A stretch of DNA of 48,835 bases from Aphelenchoides besseyi (Eukaryota; Nematoda; Chromadorea; Rhabditida; Aphelenchoididae): assembly GCA_024699855.1 (NCBI GenBank), contig JAMPIQ010000012.1, positions 1 through 48,835 on the forward strand, given 5' to 3'. Made by a program: the position numbers and the translations under genes. Shown piece by piece: positions 1-10,984 of this stretch (the first letter of the stretch is position 1; each line of letters begins with the position of its first letter). The notes beneath the pieces were generated by a model that was given only the letters and a program-made list of their open reading frames with translations, had not been told where the DNA came from and made no database searches.

Positions 1-299
1 GTCTAATAGTGGGTCGGCGAAGGGGCATCATGTGTGAATTCTATTGGGAGACGCCCGCTACAGCTAAAACCAACAAACCAAAAGAGGCGCTGCGGTGCGC
101 GTATTCTTTCCCTGCAGTAAGTCCATTCTCGAGCGTGAATGGTCCGGCCGATCCTCTGTAGTCCATGTCCGGATGATATAGATCCGGGGCGGGGGATCGT
201 TTTTACCTTTCTCGCGAGTGGCGGTCGGTATTAGTGGTGCGATAGGCTCCATTGCTCAATGTCGACAGCGGTCATTGGCCTGGTCGCGGGGGCGCTGGA
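1..299 (+). pseudogene. Noisy copy of kduD 3' part
   Basis: Matches the end of the kduD gene at 17057-17305 in reverse complement. Around 18-40 the match is to the segment encoding the conserved AAKGIN, and 247-299 matches the final codons. Extra bases break the frame throughout. Base 1 falls inside the gene, so the copy is cut by the window or contig edge. Confidence 0.8.
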
Positions 300-317
300 T
301 TTCTGTTACAGATTTCG

Positions 318-355
318 AACAATTCATCATACAAGGCATTTATGATGAATTGGTT
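318..355. repeat. Degraded copy of the 17006-17042 palindrome
   Basis: Two AT-rich arms (AATTCATCATACA and ATGATGAATTGGTTG) flank a lengthened centre. This is the same palindrome that lies intact upstream of kdgD at 17006-17042, and it is a clear anchor for the inverted alignment. Confidence 0.8.
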
Positions 356-429
356 GACGCATGCGGCAAAAGAACCGGTTATAAGGTGGGGCTTGCCGTC
401 AATGGGGAATTTGCAAAGTAATACGCCAA

Positions 430-1502
430 AACTGAACCCGGAACAAAGCAAGTCGGCGTGCGGTCGGCTCGTCCTCCTTGTCTTTCCCGGTCCCCGTTCC
501 GCTTCCTGTAGGATATCGTGTTGAACTGCCTGGTAGCTAAACCGGGATCGCTGTCCGAATGGTCTTGCCGTTAAAATTGCGCGCGTGGGCTGTTTGTCCT
601 CCGGCAGTCAGGGTGCGTTTTCCTCGCGAATCGTACGAAATTACCTGACCATCGTGTCCGTCCGTGCCGCCTCCCCTCCGCCGCGCAATGATTTGCGCGG
701 TGAAACCGCCACTTCCTGCTGCGTGTACGGGCACGCGAGATCGCCGTCGATTCTCCCGCTCGGTCGAAAGGTCTGGCGCGGACGGCGATCCTGCGGTCGT
801 GCCGCAGAACCTTATCGTGCGCCGCAGGAGAGGCCTTAAGCTCCCACATCAAGAAGGTGTGTCCATAGCGGGAAAAAATCTGAGCATCGGTGCGTCATGG
901 GTTATATAACCCTAGGAAATTCCTGGGCTGGGCAGCGAGTACCTGGACGGTCTCTTGCGACTAAAATTCCGAACCGTCGTCCGGCATACAGGTGACAGAG
1001 GCACGCGGCGATATCGGTGCTCGTTTCGCCAGATCACCGGGCAAGATTGGGGTTACGCCTAAGTGTATCTCTGGGAACGTGTATATGCCGGGACGCTGGA
1101 ACTGTTGTGCCGAAGCCTAATCTCGCTCGGAGACGGCTCCGGTGTCAAACACCTAGTCCGTGGCTTTGCTGCAACTTCAGTGGCCGGGCCTGCCAAGTGA
1201 GATAGCGTACGGCCTGGCCCTTCGCGCCGGCGGACGCGCCAACCGTGGCGAGTCAGTGTATCTGAGAACGGGGTGAAGTGTCCCCCCCCCCCCCCCTTCT
1301 ATCAGTTTGTCATGGCGATCCTCAACCGGACCGCGTACCAAGGTTGTGGCATGTCTTCCGTCCGGCCCGTCAAGTGCCGGCTTTCGTCCTGCCAGGGCTT
1401 CCAATAGCGGGCCGTGGCGGTTCTGCCGCTGGAGGACCTGACCAATGAGGAAATGGCATTCTCGCGCCTTGATCGCAACCAACAAGACGTCAAAGCCCCG
1501 GT
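430..1502 (+). pseudogene. Noisy copy of kdgD
   Basis: Starts at a corrupted start codon (ACTGAACCCGGAAC against ATGAACCCTGAAC at 16942). It ends near a segment matching the kdgD 3' end, where GACCTGACCAATGAGGAAAT at 1436-1455 is exact. The copy is about 160 bases longer than the 912-base gene and includes a run of 15 C at 1282-1296. No protein can be read through it. Confidence 0.8.
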
Positions 1503-1539
1503 TGGGAGGCCTGATCTAGAGGCAAGCGGGAGGGGAGCC

Positions 1540-2979
1540 ATGTATGGGGAGGATCACAGCGGTGCGCAACGCAGCTGCTCGAACGGTCGGGCTGGAACAC
1601 GGGCCGTTCGTAAGCGCTCCTTGTGAGAGGGCTTTTTGAGACCTTGTAATGACCGCCGCGCCCATATTATGGTGGAGAATAGCGTAATAGCGACGACGGA
1701 ACCTCGCTGGGGCGAATCCTCGCCCCGGCGGGGGGCGGGCCCACGCCGCCGTGTTTCAGGGGCCTATTCCGGCCGGGCTCATCGGAACACACATGACACC
1801 GCGTGAGAACCGGAGAAGGACATCTGGGCCGGGGTTGCGGTTTAAGTGATGCCCTGCGCGTATCACTTTCCATCGGCGTCCGGTCAGAGGACCGATCCAA
1901 GCCCTGGTTACCGGCTCGGGATAATCGCTCTTGGGTGGGACAATCAAGGTCGCAGCATGATGGCGGCTTCCATCTCGAGCTGCTCGGCGGGCTCTGGCGT
2001 CGAAAGGCGGCGGGGGTGGCCCTATGCCACCGGCGGAGCTTCAGCGCTATGGGCGTAGACCGCGTTTCCTGACAAGTTGCCCTACCAGAGGTGCCGGAGC
2101 GTCGTGGCGACGGCTTTTCTGCCGCGAGATCAGTAATCGTCGTTCGGGGCATAGGAGGAAAGGCCTCCGCGTCATCGGCGCGCCGCGCGTGCGGGCGAGT
2201 GCGTTTTGAAGGCCTATGATGCCGGCTGAAATGATATGACGACAATCACGGCTTCAAAACAGGAAAACCAAAGTTCACCGATAACCGATCGAATGACGCT
2301 CTGCAAGACAGGCGGGCCGCCGAGTAAAATTGTAGTGCTAGCTAAGTTCTAAGAGAGGGGGATCGCGGGTGGAGGTTTCCCGTCACGCGGTCTATTGGCC
2401 TACTAACCCTTTGTTCGGGTTGCCGTTGACGAAATGCCTATCCGTTTTGAGTCATGGCTGAAAAGGAACTAGATGACTTTGCACTGGGTCGTTATGTGCA
2501 TTTTTCATGAGGCGGCTGTTCCAAAGCCGTCTCCTTGGTAGTGAGTGCGAGTCGCAGCCGCGATGCGGTCTTGCGAAAGGCTGCGCGGCTTTCCGAAACA
2601 GCTGGGGAATGACGTTGCGGCGCTCTCCAGCGCTTCACTGTCTTTCGCAGTTGTGTGCGCAACATGTCCCTGGGATAACAACCGGCGTACAGAAGTTGCC
2701 GTCCGCCCTTCATTCATTGTCGTGCGAGTGGACTCCACGATACCTGGATGCTAAAGTCAATCCGCATTTGTAGCGATCATGAAATTCGACGGTACACGTA
2801 GTGGGTCTTAATTGCTGACACTGCAATGCCATGCGGAGCGTCCTAGTGAGGGGGGCTGGTAAGAGCTGCGTATACGTCACCGATCCCGAAGGGGCGGCCG
2901 GCCTAGCCGGTCCGGCGATATAAATGATCGGAAACCGACGGTGACTGCGTTGATTGGTTCTGGATGACCATACCCGTGA
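1540..2979 (+). pseudogene. Noisy copy of gci
   Basis: The segment GGAGGGGAGCCATG at the start matches the gci ribosome-binding site and start codon. The CCCGTGAGCG at 2973 corresponds to the gci stop overlapping the gli start. It is about 300 bases longer than the source gene (14854-15994), with the frame lost throughout. Confidence 0.8.
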
Positions 2980-4028
2980 GCGTGACGTTGTCGAGAAACT
3001 GAGCGGCTACTCGCCCCGTCCGCCCGCTTGCTTCCCCGAAAGAGGCCGGCAGTCGATACGCATGAATGCAGCGGCGTATCTGCGCCACTATCGCCTCCCT
3101 AGCCGGGTGAGACCGGGGTAGTCATGCCGAAACCGGCCGCTCGGCCCGAGACCGAGGAATTATCGCAGCCTCAGTGCAATGGCTCCGGCAGCGACGACGC
3201 CGGATTACATACGATACAGCAACAAGATGCACGCCCAAATCAGCTCGACAGACGGTCAGCACGCTCGCCTGTGGTACGCGGGAAATGGGCTAGGGGCGAC
3301 GCGGGGCGCGGTGTTCGAAGGTGCGATGGCTGATGCGTAGGAAAACCTGATAAGGACATTTGAAAATCTTGCTCCTGCAGGGGCCGAGACGTTGCGTGCA
3401 TGGATCGATGGGGAGGTCTGCCGGGTTTTTCGGTTAAATCTTTTTGTCCGACGTGTGAATCCGTTTGTAACTAGCGCGCGACAGCGGGTGCGCCGGACTG
3501 GATGGTGAGTCAGGTGCAATCGGTAGCTTCAATACTACCTGGCTCTTCACCGCATGACTTCAGAAAATCCTCTCGCGTGGGTGTTCGATCACCACGTCAA
3601 GTTCTTCAGGCACAGAACCGATGGCCGTAAAGGCGCGCTTCTTGAAACCTCATCTAAACGACCGCGGCAATCTCTGGTTCAAGTTCGCAGGCGGTCTACG
3701 AAGCTCGCGTGAGAGCTGGCCTATAGGACAAGCGCCGCCTTTTCGCGCGTCATCGCCGCCCATTGGGGGGGTGCGCCGTACGCGAGTCGTCAAACTGGTG
3801 AGTGACAAACTGGGCCGCATAATTGCCATGGCCTGCGAGACGGTCGGGCCATCGTCGAGGAAGGAGGTTCCCAAGACCTTGTGCGTGAACGTAGGCATAA
3901 CCAGCTGGGTTGGCACATTACGTAAGAGTGCCTAGCGCCAGCGGCGTAGTGGCGGGCTGGTGGGGAATCCGGTGGACGCTAGTGGGTGGGCACGGGGCTA
4001 GCCGGCAGTGACCCACGGTGCGGGATAG
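2976..4028 (+). pseudogene. Noisy copy of gli
   Basis: Best seen at 3655-3760, where the segment encoding RGNLWFKFAG and the following Glu-Ser-Trp stretch is nearly intact. The end near CGGGATAG (4021-4028) matches the gli stop. The frame is broken in several places; the source is 13979-14857. Confidence 0.85.
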
Positions 4029-4218
4029 GTAACGTCGTGGAGTTGCTGGGGAAGGGAGTAAAAAGGGGGGAGGGGGGGGTCCCCGCTGCAAGTGTCCTTT
4101 AAACTGAGGTCTATTGCATGCCGGCCACGAGAATGGTGGCGTGGAAAATACGGTCCGGGAGAGCCTTGAGGTTTCTTGAGCGGTAATAATCAACCTCAAA
4201 CAATGTAGGGGGTCAAGC

Positions 4219-5449
4219 ATGGAGAAAAGTTGTAGATCAGGATGGGAGTCTCGATGGGAGCCATCTCTCGGGGGAACAGGCCGGGGATTTCCTCAAAGGC
4301 GGGGCGAGGGAAAAATCTAAGGCCGCTGGCTTTTTCGGGGCGAGGCCGGAGACTTCATCATGGTTATCGTCGGGAGGGGCGAAACGAGTTGCGAAGCCGT
4401 GAGAATATATTGCGGAAGGCTGTTAGCTGGCCGCCGCGAACCAGGGTCGCAGTCAAGATACAGGTCATGGGAACAATTCCGTGTCTCTGGCGGCGAGAAG
4501 GAATACCAGTCGAGGCGACCGCCTTCGCCATCGACGATTGAACGCGGGTCGTCAACTTGCCTGCGCCTTAGCAGACAATCTGTTCAAGGTGGAAAACCAC
4601 CGTACTCAGGCTGCACTTTCCTGTTGCCTCGTACGAGCACATTCACACCGCAGGTTTGACGGCCCAGATAGGCATGGAGTATTACATAGGGGCGGCCAAT
4701 TACTAACCGCACGGCCTCAATCGTGTTCTCCGAGCCTTTTACGATTCGCGGCGCAAACGTGTCCATTGGAAACTACACGTACAAGGGAACAAACACCAGG
4801 AGGAAAATATGCCCATCGAAAAACTCGCCGGAACCGTGAGAGGGGGGCCTTAAATTCGCGCGTGCGACAGTGCTGCGATCTGTGGGAGTTGTCGATGATG
4901 GCATGGGTGCTTCGGGGATGTCTGCGAAAACCGAACCCGGGGGTAGCGGCCGATGCAAACGTGTATGGTGCGGGATGTCTAATTCCCGTCATTAGTAAAA
5001 CCGGCGTTTGTGGTCAGACGGGGGCGGAGAAAACGCGGTTGAGCCTTCTACGAAAGAATCCCCGCGTCAAAACTAGATGTCGTCGAGTAAAACGTGACTC
5101 GCCTCGGAACGCCATGACCTCTGAACCCTGAAAGTCCTGGCTCATTTGCCAAGGTCCTCGTATACGACGAGCGCTGCTCCAGAGATGGAGATCAGAAGCG
5201 GTTTTGCGTCAGGCGGCCAGAAAAGTGTCCGGTCGGCAATATGTGTGAGGCTGCTGTGTGGAGCGCCCGCTAGAAGGGCTGCGTGTGGAGAAAGTCGCGA
5301 ACGCCGTTAGGTGCGTCAATGTCATCAAGCGTCAACAGGGAGGCATTCGCTGCCAGCGATGGGGTCCGTGTGCATACGACTACGTTCGTCACCGTGTCCG
5401 TGAAAGATGAACATACCTTCTGGGAACCTTGGTGCAAACGTTCACGTAA
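4219..5449 (+). pseudogene. Noisy copy of TRAP dctP
   Basis: Begins with CAAGCATGGAGAAAAG, against AAGCATGAAAAAG at 13834, and ends with CACGTAATG near 5447. It is about 250 bases longer than the 978-base gene at 12857-13834. No continuous protein is encoded. Confidence 0.75.
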
Positions 5450-5451
5450 TG

Positions 5452-5502
5452 CTCGGAAAACCGGCCCGCTGGTGTAAAGCAAGGGCCGTTTTTCTTTATG
5501 TC
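5452..5502. terminator. Degraded copy of the dctP-dctQ terminator
   Basis: CTCGGAAAACCGGCCCG, then GGGCCGTTTTTCTTT, reproduces the hairpin and T-rich tail of 12819-12850 in inverted orientation, with an enlarged loop. It has no independent function if the arm is an artefact. Confidence 0.65.
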
Positions 5503-5531
5503 CGCCCGTGTGACGCCGGAGGCGATATACA

Positions 5532-6245
5532 ATTGCCTAAAATGTCATGCGGGCCATTAGCAACCTTTCCTCGTCGCTCGTCAGCCGCAGTCGTCGGCTT
5601 TGATGGTTGCCGGTATCGGCAATGAGGCTGCCATGACTGCTATATCGGACGTCCTGCTGCAGGTCTGTGAATTTGCGCGTGCTATAATTCTCAACGTATT
5701 CACCCATGTTGGTAGTCTGCGCCGGCTGTCGTCTGCCTCTCTGTTCACTGTGTTCATCATTCTTGGTGAGGGTGCGTGCAATTTGGGCGTTCTGACGATA
5801 GCGTACGGAATCGTGGGTCTTTGTGCATTTTTGTCGACTACGTGAATCCGCGCAGCGCGTGTGCAGGAGGGTAATGGGACCTGACCATGCCTTGCGCTTA
5901 ATCTTCTGTCTTCGGTGCGGGCTATGGCCTTGTTGAATGGCACCAAAGAGGGAGGAAGGGGGAAGGGGGGGAGAAAAGGAAGAAGGGGAAGAAAGGGGGC
6001 GGGAAGAGGGAGGGAAGAGGGGGATCGCTAGTAGGGTCCATAGGTCAGACAGTTACTAGCGTAGCAATCGCCGTGGGTTCTCGTTCTGGGCCTGTGGTGC
6101 GTCAGACGATTTCTTTTCGCTGATCGGCGGCGGGATTTCCTCATCGCGGCTGTTTCGTCTGAACGTGGTGCGGTCTATCTCGGCGCGATCAATGGCGTTA
6201 GGGAGTTGTCGGCCGATACGTGATGGCGTTTCAGAGGCCGCATAG
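5532..6245 (+). pseudogene. Noisy copy of TRAP dctQ
   Basis: The segment TCATGCGGGCCATT at 5544-5557 is exact against the dctQ start region. The copy contains an almost pure G/A tract at 5945-6024 that has no counterpart in the source gene (12266-12787), as expected for a failed stretch of raw read. The frame is lost. Confidence 0.75.
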
Positions 6246-6249
6246 CAGG

Positions 6250-7754
6250 TGGTGCTAGTCACCATCCTACTTCGGGGTGTTCACCCTGCTGAATGCTGAG
6301 CTGCAGCGCCGATGCTCGTTCATCACTCGCGCGATCGGCATCGCTTCCTTCGCCCCCCACGGTTCTTACTCACGTCGGCATGTCCTCACCATCGTCGGTA
6401 GGTTCCCGTCAGATGAAATTCGGCGACCTGAGCGTGTTTGCAATTGAGGGAATGGCGATAACCGTTTTTATCATCTTCGCCGGAGGCGCCCTGAAGTGGT
6501 GCGCGGGGCGGCATCGGCCGCCTCGGCTCATCCATTTGTCGGAGCGGCTCGGTGGGACACCCTGTCGCGGCGGTTTCGCGCAGTCAACATCGTATGGCCC
6601 ATCGGACATAGCATGGTTCGGCGGCATTTCCTTCCCGTCTTCGGCCGTGGCGGATGCTTCGGCCGTCGCGGGTCCCTTATGATCCCGCAAATGGCCAAGC
6701 GCGTATATAGACAGGCTGGACTAGAGTCGGTTCCATGTCCCGGGTCAATGCGGACATCATGCGCCCTGATGATACACGCCCTCGGCCTAACATGATCCTT
6801 ATAGTCGTATCCGGCGGGCGGGAAATGTTTGCGGGTGGGCGAATCCCTTCAAACCGTCCGTTCGTTGTTCCGGGTAATAATTCCTAGCTTGCAACGGGCG
6901 CTGATGGGTGAGCTGCCTTATAGACGTTGCCGCGTCGCAAGGGTATACCTTCCGAGCCGTTCCCGGGGTGGTCGTCTCGAAGCTGATGTAGTATCATCCG
7001 GCTTGCGTTCCCCGGAATACTGTGTATAACGGGCAAAGCAGTCATATCGGAACGTCGTGATGTCCAGGCGTCGTAGGCGAATATCTGAGCACTTCACACC
7101 GCGACGGTAAGGTTCCTTGCATCGCGGGTTCGTCTACGGCTTCTCGTCTGCCAGTGCATCGTCTAACGCGAGCTGGACTGGAGCGGGTTTTCTGTCGAGG
7201 CGAGTGATGGTGTGCGGTTGACGACAGCATAAAAAAACGGCCATGGTGCGGCTGGTCAGGCGGGCACGGCGGCGTTCCGTGCGGCTGGGCTGATGGCCTT
7301 TCTGCAAGGTGGCCGAACGGCTTGACTGATGGGCAACGCATAGCAGCGCGATTTCGGACAATCCGAGTCAGATTCGTGCGTGCTCGTCCTCATCAAGTGT
7401 CTGCCTGCTGTTGCTCGGACTCTGCACAAGGTCATGGACAAATGGCGTCAGATTGGTCAATATCGCCACGCCGGTGCTTCCTGCCCGTCCGGTGAGGTGC
7501 CTTCGGCCGATCACCGGGACCCCGTGCATTTCGTTGTCGTGATGATCCTGAACGCCGGCATGCGGGCTCAACAAGCCGCCGGTTCGAAACGGTGCTTTTC
7601 GTCGGCTGCGCGGTGGGCGGCCTATCGATACGGGAGCCGCTGCGGACCGATACCTGGCCGTTCGTTTTGTGGCTCATCATCGCGGTGCTGCGTGCCTTCA
7701 CCTAGTATTTTCCCGTCGACTGGCCCTGTGTGTTAACGTCACTGTTCGCGGTAA
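6250..7754 (+). pseudogene. Noisy copy of TRAP dctM
   Basis: TTCGGGGTGTTCACCCTGCT near 6271 is exact against the start of dctM, and CACTGTTCGCGGTAATTCC at 7739 matches its end. The source is 10985-12265. It is about 220 bases longer, with fragmentary frames only. Confidence 0.8.
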
Positions 7755-7785
7755 TTCCAGCAGCTTCAAACGAGAAGGCCCCCAG

Positions 7786-8814
7786 CTATGCCATGGTCCA
7801 ATTTTCCAATTCATTGCAAAGCCAGCGGCTGTGCGGGCGAGGTGGTGGTCGTCAAATGCATGCGATTGTGGCCGGGGCAGTACTGCGGCGTAATCAGGGG
7901 TTCATTATGGTCGCGCGCGGCTGAAAAGGGCCCCAAGTGGTCCTTTTGAACATGCGTGCGAACTAATAGGGTCGCCATAGCCCACTTCGGTCGGCCGCCG
8001 CCGAGACCCGAAAGCCCCGCTCTCGCGAAAATGCCTGGCGCGTTTCCGATGCGTGTGGAAAGTGAACTCCCTGATATTTGCGCGGCGAAGTCCCTGTCCG
8101 CAGGCCCGCTTGGCGTGAATTCCCGCAAGCAAAATAATCGCGATTTATAGTGGCGCCGCCATCGTTGGCCGCGGCGGCACAAGGCAATGGTCGGTGTGCC
8201 AGGCGGATGGGCCGAAATCTATGGTGGATCGCCTTCAATCACCGCAAGGTCGAGGATTCCGTTTCGACCTCCGGATGCAAGGGGCTCGGGCGTGTCCTGG
8301 CCCATCACGAGGTGAGGTCGTCGTGCGATGGAAGGCTGATTTAGAAGCCACCAGTAAGAGATGGGTGCTGGCCAAGCGTTACGTAGGCGGATGGCGGGGC
8401 GCCCTCTGCGGTATTGGCGACAACCGCGGTTCCAAGAGCGGGGTCCAGCGGCTCACCTTCACTTTCGGCTTAGGTCCAATCTGGCGCGATTCAAGGTTTG
8501 TGGCGGCCCGTAAATATTCAGCTTGAAAATGCTGGCGCCACGCCGCGATCGGTGACGGCCTGCTCGTTCCAGCCGACAAAGCGCTGCCCCCGGAAAATCA
8601 ACATGGCGGTCACCCTGCCGGGCCTCCAGCACCCGCGCCTCGCCAATCAACGAGATAATGCCGCGCCCTCCGACAGATGATGATGTCGTCCACCTGGTTG
8701 GTTTGTCGATCTGCCAGGTGCGCGAATGCTCCATCTTGATCGTTGCGCGCGTCAGGTTGAGGTTGAGCGCCGCAGGCGGAAGGACGGACCGAATGCCACC
8801 TTCGATTTCGTCAT
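7786..8814 (-). pseudogene. Noisy copy of the AraC regulator
   Basis: Inverted copy of 10027-10955. The helix-turn-helix region is easy to align at 7960-8130 with only a few indels, clearly better than the copies nearer base 1. Start and stop equivalents are near 8814 and 7786. Confidence 0.85.
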
Positions 8815-9021
8815 CTTTTCATCGTCTTTGTTTAATTACCTTGGCGCGGAAATTTGGTTTGTCACCGCATAAATTGCCTTTATACGCGCGTATCCAATGA
8901 GGCGGAGATCGTTGCGGCGAGCAAAATTGCGCCATCCCGCGCGTGCGCTGCCCCGTTCCGGGAGAACTACTGTACGAAATTGTATTCTGTCTTGCGTTCC
9001 GCTGGAGCGGGGGAGGAGCAT

Positions 9022-9366
9022 ATGAAATCTAGCGCTTCCTCGGGCTGGGAATCTGACGCCTTATACGTCGGCTTCTGGTCTTCATCGGCCCATCCCGTTT
9101 CTGCGCTCGCTCTATCGCAGCTCACCGTTACGCATCTGATATCGGATCCCAGGTGCTGGATGGCCAATTCCGAGCGGCTAGTTCACCCGCGACCGCCCTT
9201 CATGAAATCCTGCATCGTTACCCTGTTCTATGTGTTCTTGACGGTGCCGCTGAAGCTGCCTTCCGCGCTGTTCATGCGGCATACTCAATTACAAGCTGCA
9301 ATCATCAAACTTCTTCGCACCGCCTTTTTCCGTGCGTCCATTCTCGGCTGCTCATCGCGATTTCGT
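9022..9366 (+). pseudogene. Noisy copy of ABC permease 5' part
   Basis: ATGAAATCTAGCGC at 9022 corresponds to the permease start at 9814. The stretch 9211-9254 is close to exact. The frame survives for tens of codons (FYVFLTVPLKL, then a shift). Bases 9367-9458 do not pair with the other arm and form the turn. They may hold a little more real permease sequence, since FASDGLAN is readable at about 9386-9409. Confidence 0.8.
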
Positions 9367-9417
9367 TTCTGTGGCGCTTCTATCTTCGCAAGCGATGGGC
9401 TTGCCAATTATGGCGGC

Positions 9418-9814
9418 TGGGCCGGCCACCGGCGACAGGCCGATGGCGGCTCACAACCGCAATCGCGATGGAGCCGCCGAGAATGGACGGCACGTAAAAG
9501 GCGGTGCGGAAGAAGTTGATGAATTGCAGCTTGTAATTGAGTATGGCCGCAATGAACAGCGCGAAGGCAAGCTTCAGCGGCACCGTCAAGAACACATAGA
9601 ACAGGGTAACGTTCAGCGATTTCATGAAGGTGCGGTCGCGGGTGAACAGCCGCTCGTAATTGGCCAATCCAGCCCAGCTGGGATCGCTCATCAGATCGTA
9701 AACGGGTGAAGCTGAGATAGAGCGAGCCGAGAAACGGGATGGCCGTGAAGAGACCAGAAGCCCGACGATATAAGGCGTCAGATATCCCAGCCCGAGGAAG
9801 CGCTGAGATTTCAT
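9418..9814 (-). CDS. Sugar ABC transporter permease, MalF type, 5' part only
   Basis: Inner-membrane permease of a carbohydrate ABC importer (binding-protein-dependent family). The ATG at 9814 follows GGAGGAGC. The start MKSQRFLGLGYLTPYIVGLLV gives a first membrane helix, followed by SDPSWAGLANYERLFTRD, FMKSLNVTLFYVFLTVPLKL and FYVPSILGGSIAIAV, all typical of the first 130 residues of this family. The frame shifts twice (about 9745 and 9708), where extra bases replace the expected LVFTAIPFLGSLYLSF segment. The rest of the gene is lost at the fold near 9.41 kb. It is divergent from the AraC gene at 10027, which probably controls it. The substrate is unknown. Confidence 0.75.
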
Positions 9815-10026
9815 AATGCTCCTCCCCGCGCTCCAGCGGAACGCGAATGACAGAATACAATTTCGTACAAGTGATTCTCCCGGAACGGGCAGCGGCACGC
9901 GCGGGATGGCGCAATTTCTCGCCGCAACCGATCTCCTCCCTCATTGATACGGCGCGTAAAAGCAATTTATGCGGTGACAAAACCAAATTTCCGCGCCAAG
10001 GTGAATTAACAAAGACGAGGAAAAAG

Positions 10027-10955
10027 ATGGACGAAATCGAAGGTGGCATTCTGTCGTCCGTTCCGCCTGCGGCGCTCAACCTCAACCTGACGCGCGCAAC
10101 GATCAAGATGGAGCATTCGCGCACCTGGCAGATCGACAAATCCAACCAGGTGGACGACCTCATCATCTGTCTGGAAGGGCGCGCGGGCATTATCTCGTTG
10201 ATGGCGAGGCGCGGGTGCTGGAGCCGGGTGACGCCATGCTGATTTTCCGGGGGCAGCGCTTTGTCGGCTGGAACGAGCAGGCCGTCACCTATCGCGGCGT
10301 GGCGCAGCATTTCACGCTGGATATTTACGGCCGCCACAACCTGATCGCGCAGATGGACCTGAAGCCGAAAGTGAAGTTGAGCCGCTGGCCGCTCTTGGAA
10401 CCGCTGGTGCGCCACTACCGGCAGAGCGCCCCGCCCTCCTCCGTCACGCTTGGCCAGCACCATCTCTTTATGGTGCTTCTCATCGCCTTCATCGACGACG
10501 CCTTCCTCGGATGGGTGGACCGCCCGAGTTTCCAGCCGGAGGGGACGGAAGGCCTCGACCTTGCGGTGATGAAGGCGATCACCATGATTTCGGCCAATCC
10601 GCTGGACCCCGACATTGCCGGCCGGGCGACCGAGGCGGCTCCCTATAATCGCGATTATTTTCTGCGGGAATTCCAGAAGCGGGTGGGACGGACGCCGCGC
10701 AAATATCAGGAGTTCAAACGCATGGAACGCGCCATGCATTTTCTCGAGGCGGGGCTTTCGGTCTCGGCGGCGGCCGCCGAAGTGGGCTATGGCGACCCCT
10801 ATTATTTCTCACGCATGTTCAAAAGGACATTGGGGTTAAGCCCGCGCGACCATATGAACCGCATACGCCGCAGCCGGCACGGCAATCTCATGGCCTTTGA
10901 CGAACACGAACAGCAGCGGCTGCTTGCCACTGAAATGGAAAAGGCCCCGGCATAG
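10027..10955 (+). CDS. AraC-family transcriptional regulator (frameshifted)
   Basis: About 309 residues once one indel is allowed for. The start at 10027 (MDEIEGGILSSVPP) follows a GAGG. The N-terminal half is a sugar-sensing cupin-like region ending in GDAMLIFRGQRFVGW. The C-terminal 100 residues hold the two AraC helix-turn-helices (YFLREFQKRVGRTPRKYQEFK, then AAAEVGYGDPYYFSRMFKRTLGLSP). The frame breaks near 10186, where an extra base turns the expected GRAHYLVDGEARVLEPGDA into a different frame. Its position, divergent from the ABC permease at 9814, suggests it regulates that transporter. It converges on the TRAP operon and shares a terminator with it. Confidence 0.85.
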
Positions 10956-10964
10956 CGGGGCCTT
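10941..10964. terminator. Bidirectional terminator between araC and dctM
   Basis: AAGGCCCCG / CGGGGCCTT is a perfect 9-base stem with a 6-base loop that contains the araC stop codon. On the minus strand it is followed by TTTTCC, so it can end the TRAP operon. It also lies at the end of the plus-strand AraC gene. Confidence 0.7.
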
Positions 10965-10984
10965 CTCGTTTGAAAGCGCTGGAA

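Larger units (their letters stand above)
1..9366. repeat. Noisy inverted copy of 9.46-17.3 kb (fold-back)
   Basis: Read on the plus strand, this block follows the reverse complement of about 9459-17305 in uninterrupted order: kduD, the palindrome, kdgD, gci, gli, dctP, dctQ, dctM, then araC on the opposite strand, then the permease. About 9.37 kb here covers about 7.85 kb there, so insertions dominate. Agreement is good near the fold (for example 9180-9330 against the permease, and 7960-8050 against araC) and poor near base 1. Reading frames are broken every few tens of bases, so its open frames are spurious. This fits an uncorrected fold-back read at a contig end better than a biological duplication. 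Confidence 0.9.

Noticed and set aside
1..9366. An ancient decayed duplicated island
   Set aside because: Differences are mostly random insertions affecting coding and non-coding DNA alike and increasing towards the window edge, which fits sequencing error better than evolution.
218..9519. Many open frames of 60-220 codons in the left 9.4 kb
   Set aside because: All fall within the noisy inverted copy, match pieces of known genes in shifting frames, and lack coherent family-length proteins or ribosome-binding sites of their own.
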